Shown: positions 50,116-61,770 of the stretch, in pieces
How the letters are laid out: every line of letters begins with the position of its first letter
Position numbering within the stretch: the first letter of the stretch is position 1
NCBI GenBank assembly: GCA_949752795.1
Contig: OX457058.1
Span: 163,373,353-163,437,352, forward strand
Length of the DNA stretch: 64,000 nucleotides
From: Hyperoodon ampullatus
Taxonomy: Eukaryota; Chordata; Mammalia; Artiodactyla; Ziphiidae
Direction: 5' to 3'
The notes under the pieces: model-generated
Seen by the model: the letters and a program-made list of their open reading frames with translations, nothing else
What the model was told of the DNA's origin: nothing
Database searches by the model: none
Made by a program: the position numbers and the translations under genes

Positions 50116-50446
50116 GAAGAAAAAAAATGTCATGAAGAACCTAGGGGTAAGCCAGGAATAAAGACAGAGACCTACTAGAGAGTGGACTTGAGGATATGTT
50201 GAGGGGGATGGGTAAGATGTGACAAAGCAAAAGAGAGGCATGGACATATATACACTACCAAACGTAAGGTAGACAGCTAGTGGGAAGCAGCTGCATAGCA
50301 CAGGGAGATCAGCTCGGTGCTTTGTGACCACCTGGAGGTGTGGGATAGGGATGGTGGGAAGGAGATGCAAGAGTGAGGGGATATGGGAACATGTGTATAT
50401 GTATAACTGATTCATTTTGTTATAAAGCAGAGACTAACAAAAAAAA
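50116..50446 (+). other. L1 3' UTR and A tail
   Basis: About 330 bp lies between the ORF2 stop and a short A run. It is the same type as in the L1s at 15258 and 20421 (TAGTGGGAAGCAGCTGCATA and the GGTGGTCACAAAG-type complement). Confidence 0.85.
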
Positions 50447-50870
50447 GTATTTGACAAAATCTTACACTCATTAATTGAACAACGATGACAACTCTCAAAA
50501 AGATAAGAATAATTGAAAAATCCTTCCACCTGTTAAAGGACATTTAATACAGATAACAACACCCTTAATGGTGAACGTAAATGTTTCCCTCCTAAGATCA
50601 GGAACAAGGACAGGGTGTCTACTCTCATCAACGTTATTCAATATATTACTGAGGATTCTATCCAGTGTAATCAGGAAAGAAAAAGAAGTAAAGTTATCCA
50701 AATTGGAAAGAAAGAAGTAAAATTGTTTTCATTCACAGATGATATGACCTTGTATGGAGAAAATCCTAGGATCCACAAAAAAACTACTAAAAGTAATAAA
50801 CAAGTCAGAAACGTTGCAAGATGAAAAATCAATGTACAACATTTTAATGTTTGACAGGATGAAAGAACCT

Positions 50871-51184
50871 AACAAAAAGCAAGGTGGACAAAAATGGAAG
50901 GGGGAGGAATGTTAAAAGAGTGAAAAAAGACCTCAAAAATGGCAGCAACATTTAGGAAAGGGAGTACTCTGCCCTCAAAATATGACCTGCAATACATCCC
51001 AGGTAGAAGGAGAGTTTTGTGGCATTTTGAGGGGAAGTCTTGGAAAGACGTGGAAAAAAAAAAGAACAACTTTTTTTTTTTTCAAATTAGAAGAATCAGA
51101 AGAGCATTTTTGCACCTTATTTTAAATTAATATCAGCATAAAAATAGGACAGGCTCCACTGGTGATAAAATTGATTGTCAAGGC
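50871..51184. other. Unassigned sequence
   Basis: A/G-rich DNA with a poly-T run at 51070-51081. The shared frame 50939-51130 has no recognised family. Confidence 0.4.
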
Positions 51185-51520
51185 CAATAATATAATTTCT
51201 GTTTTAAAGTAACCAAATAAAGAGGCATTAGACTGGGGGTGGTTTTAAAGCCTTGGCTGCTTATGTAAGCAAAGCAAAACCTAAGCCAGAGTCAACTCCT
51301 GTAAATGACTCAAGGTCAAGAAGATAACCAATCATAGCCAACTAGCCTTTCCTAAATAATGCAACCACTTAAGCTATAGCCATTCAAATAATTTCCTTTC
51401 TTTATTTCCTGGTCTTCTCTATAAAAACCTTCCACCAAATTCCTTTCAGTGGAGCACTCCTAATCACCTCCGTTTTGGGACTGCCAATGTGAATCTATGA
51501 TAACTCAAAGAAACTCTTCA
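51185..51520 (+). repeat. Possible ERV-type solo LTR
   Basis: A CCAAT box (51328-51332), TATAAAA (51420-51426) and an AATAAA-like ending near 51505 are spaced as in an LTR U3/R. The wording (AACCAATCATAGCCAAC and TCAGTGGAGCACTCCTAATCACC) also fits. No viral genes adjoin it. An L1 begins right at its 3' side, and LTR sequence may resume after 53330. Confidence 0.42.
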
Positions 51521-51521
51521 A

Positions 51522-53330
51522 AAGGAAGAGTCAATACTGTGAAAATAACTACACTACCCAAAGCAATCTACAGATTCAATGCAATCCCTATCAATTTACC
51601 AATGGCATTTTTCATAGAATTTAAGTAAATAATGTAAACAAAAAACTTTAAAAATTGTATGGAAGCACAAAAGACCCTGAGTAGCCAAAGAAATCTTGAG
51701 AAAGAAAAATGGAGCTGGAAGAATCAGGCTCCCTGACTTCAGACTATACTACAAAGCTACAGTAATCAAGATAGTATGGTACAGGCACAAAAACAGAAAT
51801 ATAGATCAATGGAACAGGATAGAAAGCCCACAGATAAACCCACATGCATATGGTCAACTAATCTATGACAAAGGAGGCAAGTATATACAATGGAGAAAAG
51901 ACTGTTTCTTCAATAAGTGGTGCTGGGAAAACTGGACAGCTACATGTAAAAGAATGAAATTAGAACACTCCCTAACACCATGCACAAAAATAAACTCAAA
52001 AGAAATTAAAGACCTAAATGTAAGACTGGACACTATAAAACTTTTAGAGGAAAACATAGGAAGAGCACTCTTTGACATAAATCACAGCAAGATCTTTTTT
52101 GACCCATCACCTAGAGTAATGAAAATAAAGTAATGAAAATAAAATGAAATGAAATAATGAAAATAATGAAATGATTTTGAGTAATGAAAATAAAAACAAA
52201 AATAAACAAATGGGACCTAATGAACCTTCAGAGCTTTTACACAGCAAAGGAAACCATAAACAAGATGAAAAGACAACCCTCAGGATGGGAGAAAATATTT
52301 GTAAACAAAGCAACTGACAAGGGAATAATCTCCAAAATATACAAACAGTTCATGCAGCTCAATATTAAAAAAACAAACAACTCAATCAAAGATTGGGCAG
52401 ACGACCTAAGTAGACATTTCTCCAAAGAAGACATACAGATGGCCAAGAAGCACATGAAAGGCTGCTCAACATCACTAATTATTAAAGAAATGCAAATCAA
52501 AACTACAATGAGTTATCACCTCACACCAGTCAGAATGGCCATCATCACAAAATCTACAAACAATAAATGCTGGAGAGGGTGTGGAGAAAAGGGAACCCTC
52601 TTGCACTGTTGGTGGGAATGTAAATTGATACAGCCGCTATGGAGAACTGTATGGGGGTTCCTTAAAAAAATAAAAATAGAACTACCATATGACCCAGCAA
52701 TCCCACTCCAGGGAATATAGCCCAAGAAAACCATAATTTAAAAAGACACATGCACCCCAGTGTTCATTGCAGCACTATTTACAGTAGCCAGGTCATGGAA
52801 GCAACCTAAATGCCCATCGACAGATGAATGGATAAAGATGTGGTACATATATGCAATGGAATATTAGTCAGCCATAAAAAGGAACAAAATTGGTTCATTT
52901 GTAGAGATGTAGATGGACCTAGAGACTGTCATACAGAGTGAAGTAGGTCAGAAAGAGAAAAACAAATATTGTATATTAATGCGTATATATGTGGAATCTA
53001 GAAAAAATCTTACAGATGAAGCTAGTTGCAAGCAGATACAGAGACATAGGCGTAGAGAACAAACGTATGGACGTCAAGGGGGGAAACAGGGAGTGGGATG
53101 AATTGGGAGATTGAGATTGACATATATACACTATTATGTACAAAATAGATAACTAATGAGAACCTGTTGTACAGCACAGGAAACTCTACTCAAAGCTCTG
53201 TGGTGACCTAAATGGGAAGGAAATCCAAAAAAGAAGGGATTTATGTATACATATAGCTGATTCACTTTGCTGTATAGCACGAACTAACACAATATTGTAA
53301 AGCAACTATATCCCAATAAAGAGAAATTTA
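51522..53330 (+). mobile_element. 5'-truncated L1 with long 3' UTR
   Basis: It begins in the post-RT part of ORF2 and ends in a 3' UTR closing ..GCAACTATATCCCAATAAAGAG, the longest 3' UTR type in the window. Frames at 51696-52133 and 52184-52720 belong to ORF2, with a [13 protein letters not shown] Cys motif near 52567-52593. A 65-bp internal expansion separates them. A TSD was not found. Confidence 0.9.
52114..52197 (+). repeat. 65-bp TAATGAAAATAA-type expansion in L1
   Basis: GAGTAATGAAAATAA occurs once in other L1 copies. Here it starts at 52114 and again at 52179, with repeats of AATGAAAT and AATAATGAAAATAA between. The extra 65 bp is not a multiple of three, so it also shifts the ORF2 frame. 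Confidence 0.85.
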
Positions 53331-53609
53331 ATGTGCTTCACTTTACCTTTTAACATGTTTGTGAGAACTTACATGTCTTAACTATTAAAAAAAATATTTC
53401 TTTGACAAATTTCCTAATTCAGGGTACAATTCTCTGATATCTCCCTTGGGGCTAGTAGTCATTTTAACTCATTTCATAATCAACAAACCTAGGGAAATAG
53501 AGCAATGAAAAAGAAAAAGGAGCAGCAGTAGATTTAATATCTTTAACTTGTAACAGTCCATGAAATGAAAACACTCCTCTCGTTTTGTCCTCTTCTCTAA
53601 ATATTCTAC

Positions 53610-53990
53610 TGTGGCACTGCTACACTACTGATGTCAGATGTGTGGGCTTTTCACACATTAAGCAATTCTGTGACACCAGCTAAGGGTCCTACAAATTTAA
53701 CACTATGTACCTGGAGATAGATAGCATCATATTAAGGGCTCAGTCTCAACATCTGCCTCTTCTGTCCACTTCAGACTCCAACAACAAGTCCAGGTTATCA
53801 CCTGTGCCTCTGATGGACTCCCTATAAACCAGAGTTTCTACAAGCCCTATCATGTTCATTTAATTTGCTAGAGAAGTTCACAGAATTCAGGAAAGCAATT
53901 TACTCACTAAAATACAGGTTTATTACAAAGGATATTAAAGGATAAAAACCAATGGCCAAAGAGAGACATAGGGTAAGATCCAGAGGGGAC
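53610..53990 (+). repeat. Second copy of the 9830 LTR family, 3'-truncated
   Basis: It starts TGTGGCACTGC and contains GGTTATCACCTGTGC, TTTAATTTGCTAGAG and a GGTTTATTACAAAGGATATT block, in the same order as 9830-10588. It breaks off near 53990. No viral genes adjoin it. Confidence 0.55.
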
Positions 53991-54289
53991 TGATGCTTGT
54001 GTTGCTAGGTTTAACTGGCTTTTTTAATATCTGAAAATGATCAGAAAAACAATGTAATCTTCCTGAGAATGAATCTAAGGGCACACGAGAATAATTGAAT
54101 AGAGAAGGTTTTAAAAGTCAACTTCGAACTAATTCAATAAATATGTTTTTTCCATGTTCAGATAATAAACAGAACATATATGAGTATGACTAATGCATTA
54201 AATACAGGCACTTAAATAAATCAAATGAGCCATATGCAAACCACTATAATAAAACCAGTATTCAGCCTCATTTTTATCAGTTTCTCCTT

Positions 54290-54730
54290 CATTCATCTTT
54301 CTATGAACTTGTAATTATATTTTAAATCTAGTTTTGCATACTACTCTTTTGCTTAATACTACAAAATAAGACATTCCTATATGATTAGATCTTATTTACA
54401 ATATTATTTTTAGTAGTGGATCACTACACAATGCTAAATGAATATGTTATACGTTAGCAAATCATACTTCTACCTTAGAATATTTTAAGTAATTCCATGT
54501 ATTTCAAAAAAATACTGCATTAAGCATATTTTTATTTAGAATTTAAGATTTATTTCCATTTATTAATTTGGATATATTCCCAGAATATTGTTAAAATTTT
54601 TAACAAATATGAAAATTCCTTGATTACTTTCCATAAAGATTATATCAATTTACACTGTCATAATCAGTGTATGCATGTCCATATTGCTGTATTATCAATA
54701 ACATTTTTCAGAAAATTTGAAGGTCTAGCT
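54290..54730 (-). mobile_element. Ancient L1 3' end fragment, antisense
   Basis: GGATATATTCCCAGAATATTG (54571) and TATCAATTTACACTGTCATAA (54643) resemble the antisense L1 C-terminal ORF2 region (plus-strand wording like ATGCCCAGTAG and CAATTTACATTCCC). The match is diverged. Confidence 0.45.
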
Positions 54731-56399
54731 AGATTTCACTCTGAGAAGAAATTAAAGGGATGCCTGTTAATTAGTAATCAAGTGTTGGATGGGATTATGA
54801 TGTAGACTAAATATTTAGATTTCTGACCCTATGTACAGATATATAAACTTCTGTACAAGGGTAGAAACTCTAACCTTCACTTTTCAAAGAATGTATTTTC
54901 TGATACTGGCCAACATAGCATCTGTTTTGGAATTCACATCATGTATAACTGATATGTACCACTGGGTCTCAAACTTCTCTGGGTAACTAGTTATCTGTAG
55001 CAAAACGAAGTTATCTTTCATAGAGTAGGAAGAAAATGGAATAATAGTGTTCCCATTTAGCTTTGTGGTTTTAAAAGACTGTGCTAAAGTAAAGCCCTAA
55101 GCTACATATCAACCACTTGTAAATATCAGTATAACTAGAACCAGCATTTTTTCCCCTCTCTTTCTAATGAGTAACTGTCTTTCAAATATTACACATAAAG
55201 ACATTTTACAGGGCGGTGTAAAATCAGTTCCAGTTTTAAGGTATCTAATTTCATAGTTTAAAAAAAATTAGCGTATGCATTTCAGTTTTCTCTTTAATCT
55301 GATACACAATGCCTGCAAATCAAAATGAATTCTTTCTAATTTCAACTTGGAATTGGTGAAAATGTAAAATAAGCTAGTGAAAAATAAAAGAGAAAAAATA
55401 GGCAGAAAACAAAATTGAAGGAATCTTATTAGATTCTTTTTTAAAATCGTGCACCTAGAAATTTTATTCCCTAGCATCAATCTTGCAACTGTAGGTTCCT
55501 TGCCATGAAATTCGTTCTCTTTTACACTCTCAGGTTTAAAGAACAGAAAATGAAGTGCATCATGTGGATTTCAGGCTGTAATTTTCTTTGAAGTTGTTGA
55601 AGTCATAAATTGTAAGTGGGAACCGAAAGACGAAAATACAACCCTTCTGATATCCTAAGCAGGCACTCTTTATTTTTATATAATGGGTGTTTCCACCAAC
55701 TCCACCAACACCAAATTTGCACACAATTGCCATTAAAAATAACTTTTTTCCCTTTTATATAAAGAAAAAGGTGAGAACACCACTGAGTTTAAACTGTTGC
55801 CACTTTCAATAAACTGTTTCAGGCATAAATTACTTTTTTTAATAACTAAAATCAATAGCAAAGAAAAGATGACCATTTAAAAAATAGCTCTTCATTTACC
55901 ACACTTAAGATGATATAAGTAGATGTTTATTAATTCTTTTTGCTTCATGAGAATCTTTGATAAATGACAGTGTGCAATGAAATAAGGACATCGCGAATAT
56001 AGAGTTTGAAGGTATTTTTAAACTAATCTTAAATAAATAAATAAATAGATAATTTCATTATAGATCTAATATGAGTATTATTTACTTCCTAAAAATGACA
56101 ATACTTTTAACATCATTATTGTACAAAACCTTTTTAAAACACAATACCAATATTCTGTCACCCTAAATGTTATGGTTTACTTAATTTTCTAACAAGTATT
56201 CCCCAAAACTGGACTGTATAGGGTAGCACACAAAAGGGAGGTTGAAGATGAAGATATTTAAGTCACTCAAGTACACATTACAGCTGTACTTTGCGAATGG
56301 ATAAGCCGATTAAAGCACACGTATTTTTTTTTTTAATGATGAAAAAAGGACATTGGAAAATACCCATATTTAAGGGTCTGGCAAAAGTAAAAATCAGGC
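54731..56399. other. Unassigned AT-rich sequence
   Basis: No gene or named repeat. A short (AAAT)n run lies at 56032-56050. Confidence 0.45.
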
Positions 56400-56985
56400 C
56401 CCAAAATAATCATACCAAAATAGAATATAATACATGACACAGGAAAGGGTTATGCAAATATTGGGATTCATAAATATCTACCCAAGATAAATGAAAATAT
56501 ATACCACAAAGATTTATATATGGAAGCTCATAGCAGAATTCACTTTAACAAAAATGTGGAATGTCCATCAATATGTGAATGGATAAACACAATGGTGTGT
56601 CCATACAATGGGATATTGTTTAGTAATAAAAAGAAGAGAGCCCAGATACATGCTCCTACTTGAATAAACCTCCCCTCAAAATACATAACTGAAAAAACTC
56701 AGCTGTAAAAGACCCATTACTCTATGAATCAATTTATATAAAATGTTCAGAAACGTAAATGCATATAAAGAGATAGTAAACTGGTGGTTGCCCAAGACCA
56801 GGGGTGGGAACAAAGAGGGGGTGCTAATGATTTCTTTCTGTAGTGATAGAAATGCTCTAGAACTGGATTGCAGTGTTGGCTGACAACACTCTGAACTTCT
56901 CAAAAATCATTGAATTACATACATAGAATAAGTCAATAATGTGATATGTATGTTATAATCAATAAAGTGGAAATACATTTGGTTA
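56400..56985 (+). mobile_element. Old L1 3' end fragment
   Basis: ATGTCCATCAATATGTGAATGG, ACAATGGGATATTGTTTAG and AGTAAACTGGTGGTTGCCCAAG, then AATTGAATTACATAC, follow the usual order of an old L1 3' UTR in the plus orientation. Diverged, no frame. Confidence 0.65.
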
Positions 56986-57439
56986 GGATTTGAAAGAGAG
57001 AATTGTAGTTGTAGATATAGGAAGACCTCATAGAAGAGGAGGTATTTCAGAAATATTTTAAAGCTTTAGTGTGATTTCATTTTATTTATTTATTTATCAT
57101 ACCTGTCTACTTATAAAAATGAATAAAGGTAGCATAAATAAAAGTGATATTTGAATTTGAGTTAAACATTACTACAATATGAAAGATGAACATCTAAGCA
57201 TAAGGAATGAGGCAAATAAAAAGTACTCAAAAATATCTAAGTTTAAGTTATAAACCTTTGCCTTGCAGTACAGCGTGTAATGCCACGAGGTTATATAATT
57301 CTCATTATCTAAGCCAGGAAGAACTTGGTGATGTGAAGTTCACCTGTACAAGTGGAGGAGAGGGTGGGTGGGGACATCTGAGCAAGAGCAGAGAAGCTAG
57401 AATTTATGAGCATGAGTAATAACAGTTCATTAACAGCAG

Positions 57440-57655
57440 TCAGAGTTTACTAAGCTCTTTATTATTTTTTATCCCCCAAGCTAAATGCTTTCTGTGTTGT
57501 AACTCTTTTAATCCCCATAACAACTCTATTAGTTATATACTATTATCACATTCATTCTACAAATGAAGGAACTGATGCAACACCTTTTTATGTAGATTCA
57601 AAATTCACAAAAGCTGGTGTGTGTGAGAGCTGAGATTTAATCCAGACAGACACTC
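57440..57655 (-). repeat. MIR
   Basis: CTTTTAATCCCCATAACAACTC, CATTCTACAAATGAAGGAACTG and a GAGCTGAGATTTAATCCAGACAG end follow MIR read in reverse. One of the clearer old SINEs here. Confidence 0.75.
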
Positions 57656-59329
57656 CAATACTACTCACCTAACTATTCAACAATACTACTCCTTACATTT
57701 CATTAATGAGGATGTTCTTTCAAGTGTGAGGTCATGATCACCCTCCAACATGATTTCTGATGCCTTACATCGGCAGATTTTATTGTTCACTTCTACATTG
57801 CCTTCATGAGTCTACCATGATTTTCAACATTTTTCTACATTGACCCCCTCATTCCGAATCTCCACTCTTTACTGTCAGCCTTTTCTCAACTCAGCTTGTG
57901 ATCCAGACCACTGGTGTCTGTTTACCTAGACTCATGGAAAATAGTTCATGGTATAAACAATCCCCATCATATACAACTGGTTTAGATGCATTCTTTTACA
58001 TTTTAACCCAAATATTAAGAAGCTCAGAATTGTAATTTGATTTTTTGCTTAATTAGCATGCTTTCTACCCTTAGTATACTACTTCCAAAAAGCAGTACTA
58101 TAGGTCTTGAAGGGTAGCCATTTTTATTAGGATCATTCAGCCTGAAGCCCAAATCAGCACAAGAATCTGTTCTTTCCTGGTGCAGGAGCATTACAGGAGA
58201 TGTGACTAGAATTTCTATGGAAGTTTTCTAACTTCATGGGTAACAGAATTTTAAAACAGGAATAAAATGAGACAGATTAAACATAGTTGATTATCTTAGC
58301 TCTTCTGAGAAACTCCCCTCAAAGAAAAAAAAGAGAGGAAAATTTAAATGCATAAACATACAAACCAAAAGGGAATAGAAAATGTGACAATAGTAAATGA
58401 GAGATATCAACAGTTTTCTGAGGATGGAAATCAAACGCAGGACTCATGTTATTTGACTTAATAGAGAAGAGGAAATTCAAATAAGTGTGTGCAGAAGCAT
58501 GATGACTCACAGAATCAAAGAAAGTTTATGGACTCTGAAGATCCAGTACAAGCAACTATAAAAGGGATTCATAGAACAGAAAACATAAGAAGGAGTTAAA
58601 AGATATACAACAATCTATTTCTCAATTCTCCCCAACACACAAAAACTCCAGAAGTTAGGTGGTTACTTCTTGCCCACCTTAGAAAGATGCTAGAATTTTT
58701 TTTGGGGGTGTGGAGACATAAAACCTAAGAGGATAGGTACTTGAACAAACCGAACATAAGAGAGCACAGAGGTCAGAGCCAGAGAAAGGAAAGGGGGGAT
58801 TGAATAAATCAGCATACTGAATGGGGAGTTATGCTCCCAATGTCGTCAGTCATTCAGAGAACTCCAAGCAGATGACAGAAGCATTTTCCTCTGAAGAAAA
58901 TGGAAAGGCCTCCAAGAAAGAACAAAACAAAATGCCCAACTTTTGAGAGATCTGCAAAGCACAGAAGACTTTATATGTGTATCATCTTGGAGTGAAGTAA
59001 ATATGCTTTCATATAAATATCAAGTAAGAAGATTTTTAGTGATTCCCTCTTAAATATGATGGAAGGGTAAACATCACTACTCATTTGAAGAAAACGTCCA
59101 AACTGACAGAGATAAAAATAAATAGAAAAAAATCAGAGATACCACAGGAAGCAGAAGAAAGCTTTTTAAAAAATGTCATCAATACTCCAAAAAAAAGTGC
59201 TTTTAAACGAACACAAAAACAATTCTTATAAATCATATCAGTATAAATGAAAAAAAGTCCCCTATAAGCTAATGCCAAAAGCCAACACAATAGGAGGCAA
59301 AAGTTTAATAATTGGAAGAACCATACAGA
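57656..59329. other. Unassigned sequence
   Basis: No gene, RNA or repeat that I can name. The minus-strand frames at 58319 and 59081 are not recognisable. Confidence 0.4.
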
Positions 59330-60135
59330 AAGTTTAGTGTGTAAGTAACAGGAATTTTAATGTCATCTCAGTAATTTCTAAGGATTGAAGGACACAAATC
59401 TCTAAACGGTAAAAACACACCAAGTGCCTAGCACAATGAATAAAGTCTCTCACAAAGGCACTATACTGTGAAATGTAAGAACATAAAAAAAATTATTATA
59501 TTATATTATATTATATTATATATATTATATATATTTATATATATTATATAATATATATATAATATATATATTATATATATAATATATATAAAATATATAT
59601 ATATAATATATATATAATATAAATATATATAATATATATATTTATATATATTATATATATATAATATATATATATAATTATATATATTATATTAAAAAAT
59701 GACACCAAGAGCTTCAAGGGTAAGAGAGAGATTAGGCATATCTCATAAAAAGTGACACAATTCAGAATGGCATCCAGCTTCTTAGGAGCAAGACTGGAAG
59801 CCAGAAATCAGTAGATTGAATTCCTTTAAAATTCAAGGGGGAGATAATATACCTAGCTAAACATGAATAAAGCAGGTTAGAACAAAAACATTTTCAGACA
59901 GAAAACATTTCTTTAAAATTTTAACCCAATATGTTTTCTTAGGGAGCTCCTAGAGGATATGGTTCTGAAAATGAGTCAAACTAATAAACAAGAAGATATA
60001 CTATCCAGGGAACACAACATTACACAGGAGACTGCTGATTGAAATACCCAGGTGAGCAATTGTGTACTTCAAGCAGTAAGCACCCAATCTAGATTGGAGC
60101 AGGAGAATAAGGTGCTAAGGAGGGAGATCTTCCAA
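59330..60135 (+). mobile_element. Ancient L1/HAL1 ORF1-like fragment
   Basis: ACACACCAAGTGCCTAGCACAATGAATAAA, CAGAATGGCATCCAGCTTCTT, TGGAAGCCAG and CATTTTCAGACAGAAAAC are landmarks of old L1 ORF1 (or its ORF1-only relative HAL1). A long TA tract has expanded inside it (59491-59694). No frame survives. Confidence 0.5.
59491..59694. repeat. Long TA-rich tract, palindromic
   Basis: About 204 bp made only of A and T in ATTAT, TATA and ATATAA units, with many self-complementary stretches. Confidence 0.95.
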
Positions 60136-60167
60136 TAAAAGGGATGGATGAAGGAAGGAAGAGAGGG

Positions 60168-60200
60168 TGTTTGTGTGTGTGTGTGTGTGTGTCTGTGGTC

Positions 60201-60231
<31 letters not shown>

Positions 60232-60240
60232 AAGAGAAAG
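60168..60240 (+). repeat. Compound (GT)n-(GA)n microsatellite
   Basis: A GT run with one CTGTGGTC interruption is followed directly by GA/GAAA units. Confidence 0.95.
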
Positions 60241-60661
60241 CTTAGAGATGGAGATGTTTGGAGTTGTGTTTGAATATGTCTGAAAATAATTGTTAGATGA
60301 TACAGTAATAATAATGACGATTATAATAATAATAATATAAACACTATCAACTTAACCAAGTATTGTAATAGAAATACAATGAAAGAATATAGTGAGGGCA
60401 AGCAGTCCATTTGGTGGAGCAAGTGTAAGAGAGCTGCATTAACATCTGTTAAAAGGAAGTCAGTAGAAAATATCCAAATTTGAAAAATCAAGAAATAGCT
60501 GTATAGGCATTCATTTAAAGCTACAGAACTGAGGAGTAGAAAAGGATATTTAAGAGCTGAAAGTCATTTTGGGGGAACTGAATTTGAATAATAAGGAGGA
60601 CTGAGCAGCAGAAAGAGTTATTTTACTATATAACTAATAGCTATTTAATGTTCCTTTGTCA

Positions 60662-60682
60662 TATATATATATATATATATAT
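60662..60682. repeat. (TA)n microsatellite
   Basis: About ten AT units, followed by TTTATTTAA. Confidence 0.85.
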
Positions 60683-61720
60683 TTATTTAATGTAAATACA
60701 CATTAATTATAAGGAATGAGAAATACAATATAAGAAATCTCAGTTCTGTTGACGATATTACAGGCAAAAGATGCATTGACAATATTGATTAGCTGTTTGT
60801 GTTAACATTCGTGGAAAAACTCCCAAGCCAATACCATCAATGAGAAATTTTCAAAGGGGAAATTAGTTTAGTGCTAAAAGAATTAACACTGTTTAATTCC
60901 AATAACTGGGAAAATTTTGGATGGACAAGAATAAATACCACGACATTTTAATGATACAGAATATATTCTCAATAATAACATGACTTTAAAACATAAGGCT
61001 TAGAAGGGAGTGGGTAGGGTGGACAAAATAGGTGAAGGGGATTTAGAGGTACAAATCTCCAGTTATAAAATAAATAAGCCACGGGGATGAAATATACAAC
61101 ACAGGAGATATCATTAGCAATGTTTAATAAATTTTGTATGGGGACAGCTACTAGACTTATCATGATAATTTCACAATGTATAAAAATGTCAAATCACTAT
61201 GTAGAACGCAGGAAACTAACATATTTGGATTTTGACATTAAATCCACTGATCTTACACCTTAACCTCAAATGGAAGAAATGAATATTATCAAAATTTTAA
61301 AAGAGAAATGGTTAAACTATAAAGGATGTGGCATAATTTGCTCTGAACTTTATTATATTTTCTAGTATTATATTTTTAAATTATCTAATAGTGTAATAGA
61401 AAGCTGGTCTATAGGAAGAGAGTATTTCAGGCTTTTATTATGTTGATGCTATAAATTTAGGTACAAATACATATATTTTATATTACCAACTTTACATTGC
61501 TTATTATTACTAAGAAACATTGTTTTACATTTTGTGTCATATAGTCACATTCAATAAATGTTGAAGATACATAGAGAGAATGTTTTCTGTGATGTATAGG
61601 ATTGTTTTTATGTTTGCTTTGTTGGAAAACTAGTTAGTGTTTATAATTTTTAAAAAACTGTAAAACAGCAGTTTACCCCTTTCCAAATTTCTTTTCTGAA
61701 ACCTTAAACTACCAGTCATC

Positions 61721-61768
<48 letters not shown>
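61721..61768 (+). repeat. (CA)n microsatellite
   Basis: About 23 CA units in a row, a likely polymorphic marker. Confidence 0.97.

Positions 61769-61770
<2 letters not shown>

Larger units (their letters stand above)
43625..50446 (+). mobile_element. Near-full-length L1, about 6.8 kb, inactive
   Basis: 5' UTR, ORF1, ORF2, 3' UTR and a short A tail are all present in order. GTATTTGA at 43617-43624 recurs at 50447-50454 after the A tail. The repeat may extend into the adjoining A's, so the TSD is at least 8 bp. Both ORFs carry frameshifts, stops and key-residue changes. It is the most complete mobile element in the window. Confidence 0.94.
43435..50870 (+). mobile_element. Older L1 ORF2 fragment split by the full-length L1
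   Basis: 43435-43624 reads as the ORF2 RT region up to the stretch encoding the [12 protein letters not shown] motif, and 50447-50870 continues from exactly that point through the RQGCPLS and FTDDM-like parts. The joint is restored by removing the L1 at 43625-50446. The frame 50615-50824 is a decayed RT piece of this older copy. Confidence 0.8.

Noticed and set aside
51185..51520. Host promoter, suggested by CCAAT and TATA boxes
   Set aside because: Spacing and wording fit a solo LTR better, and no gene follows; an L1 fragment lies directly downstream.
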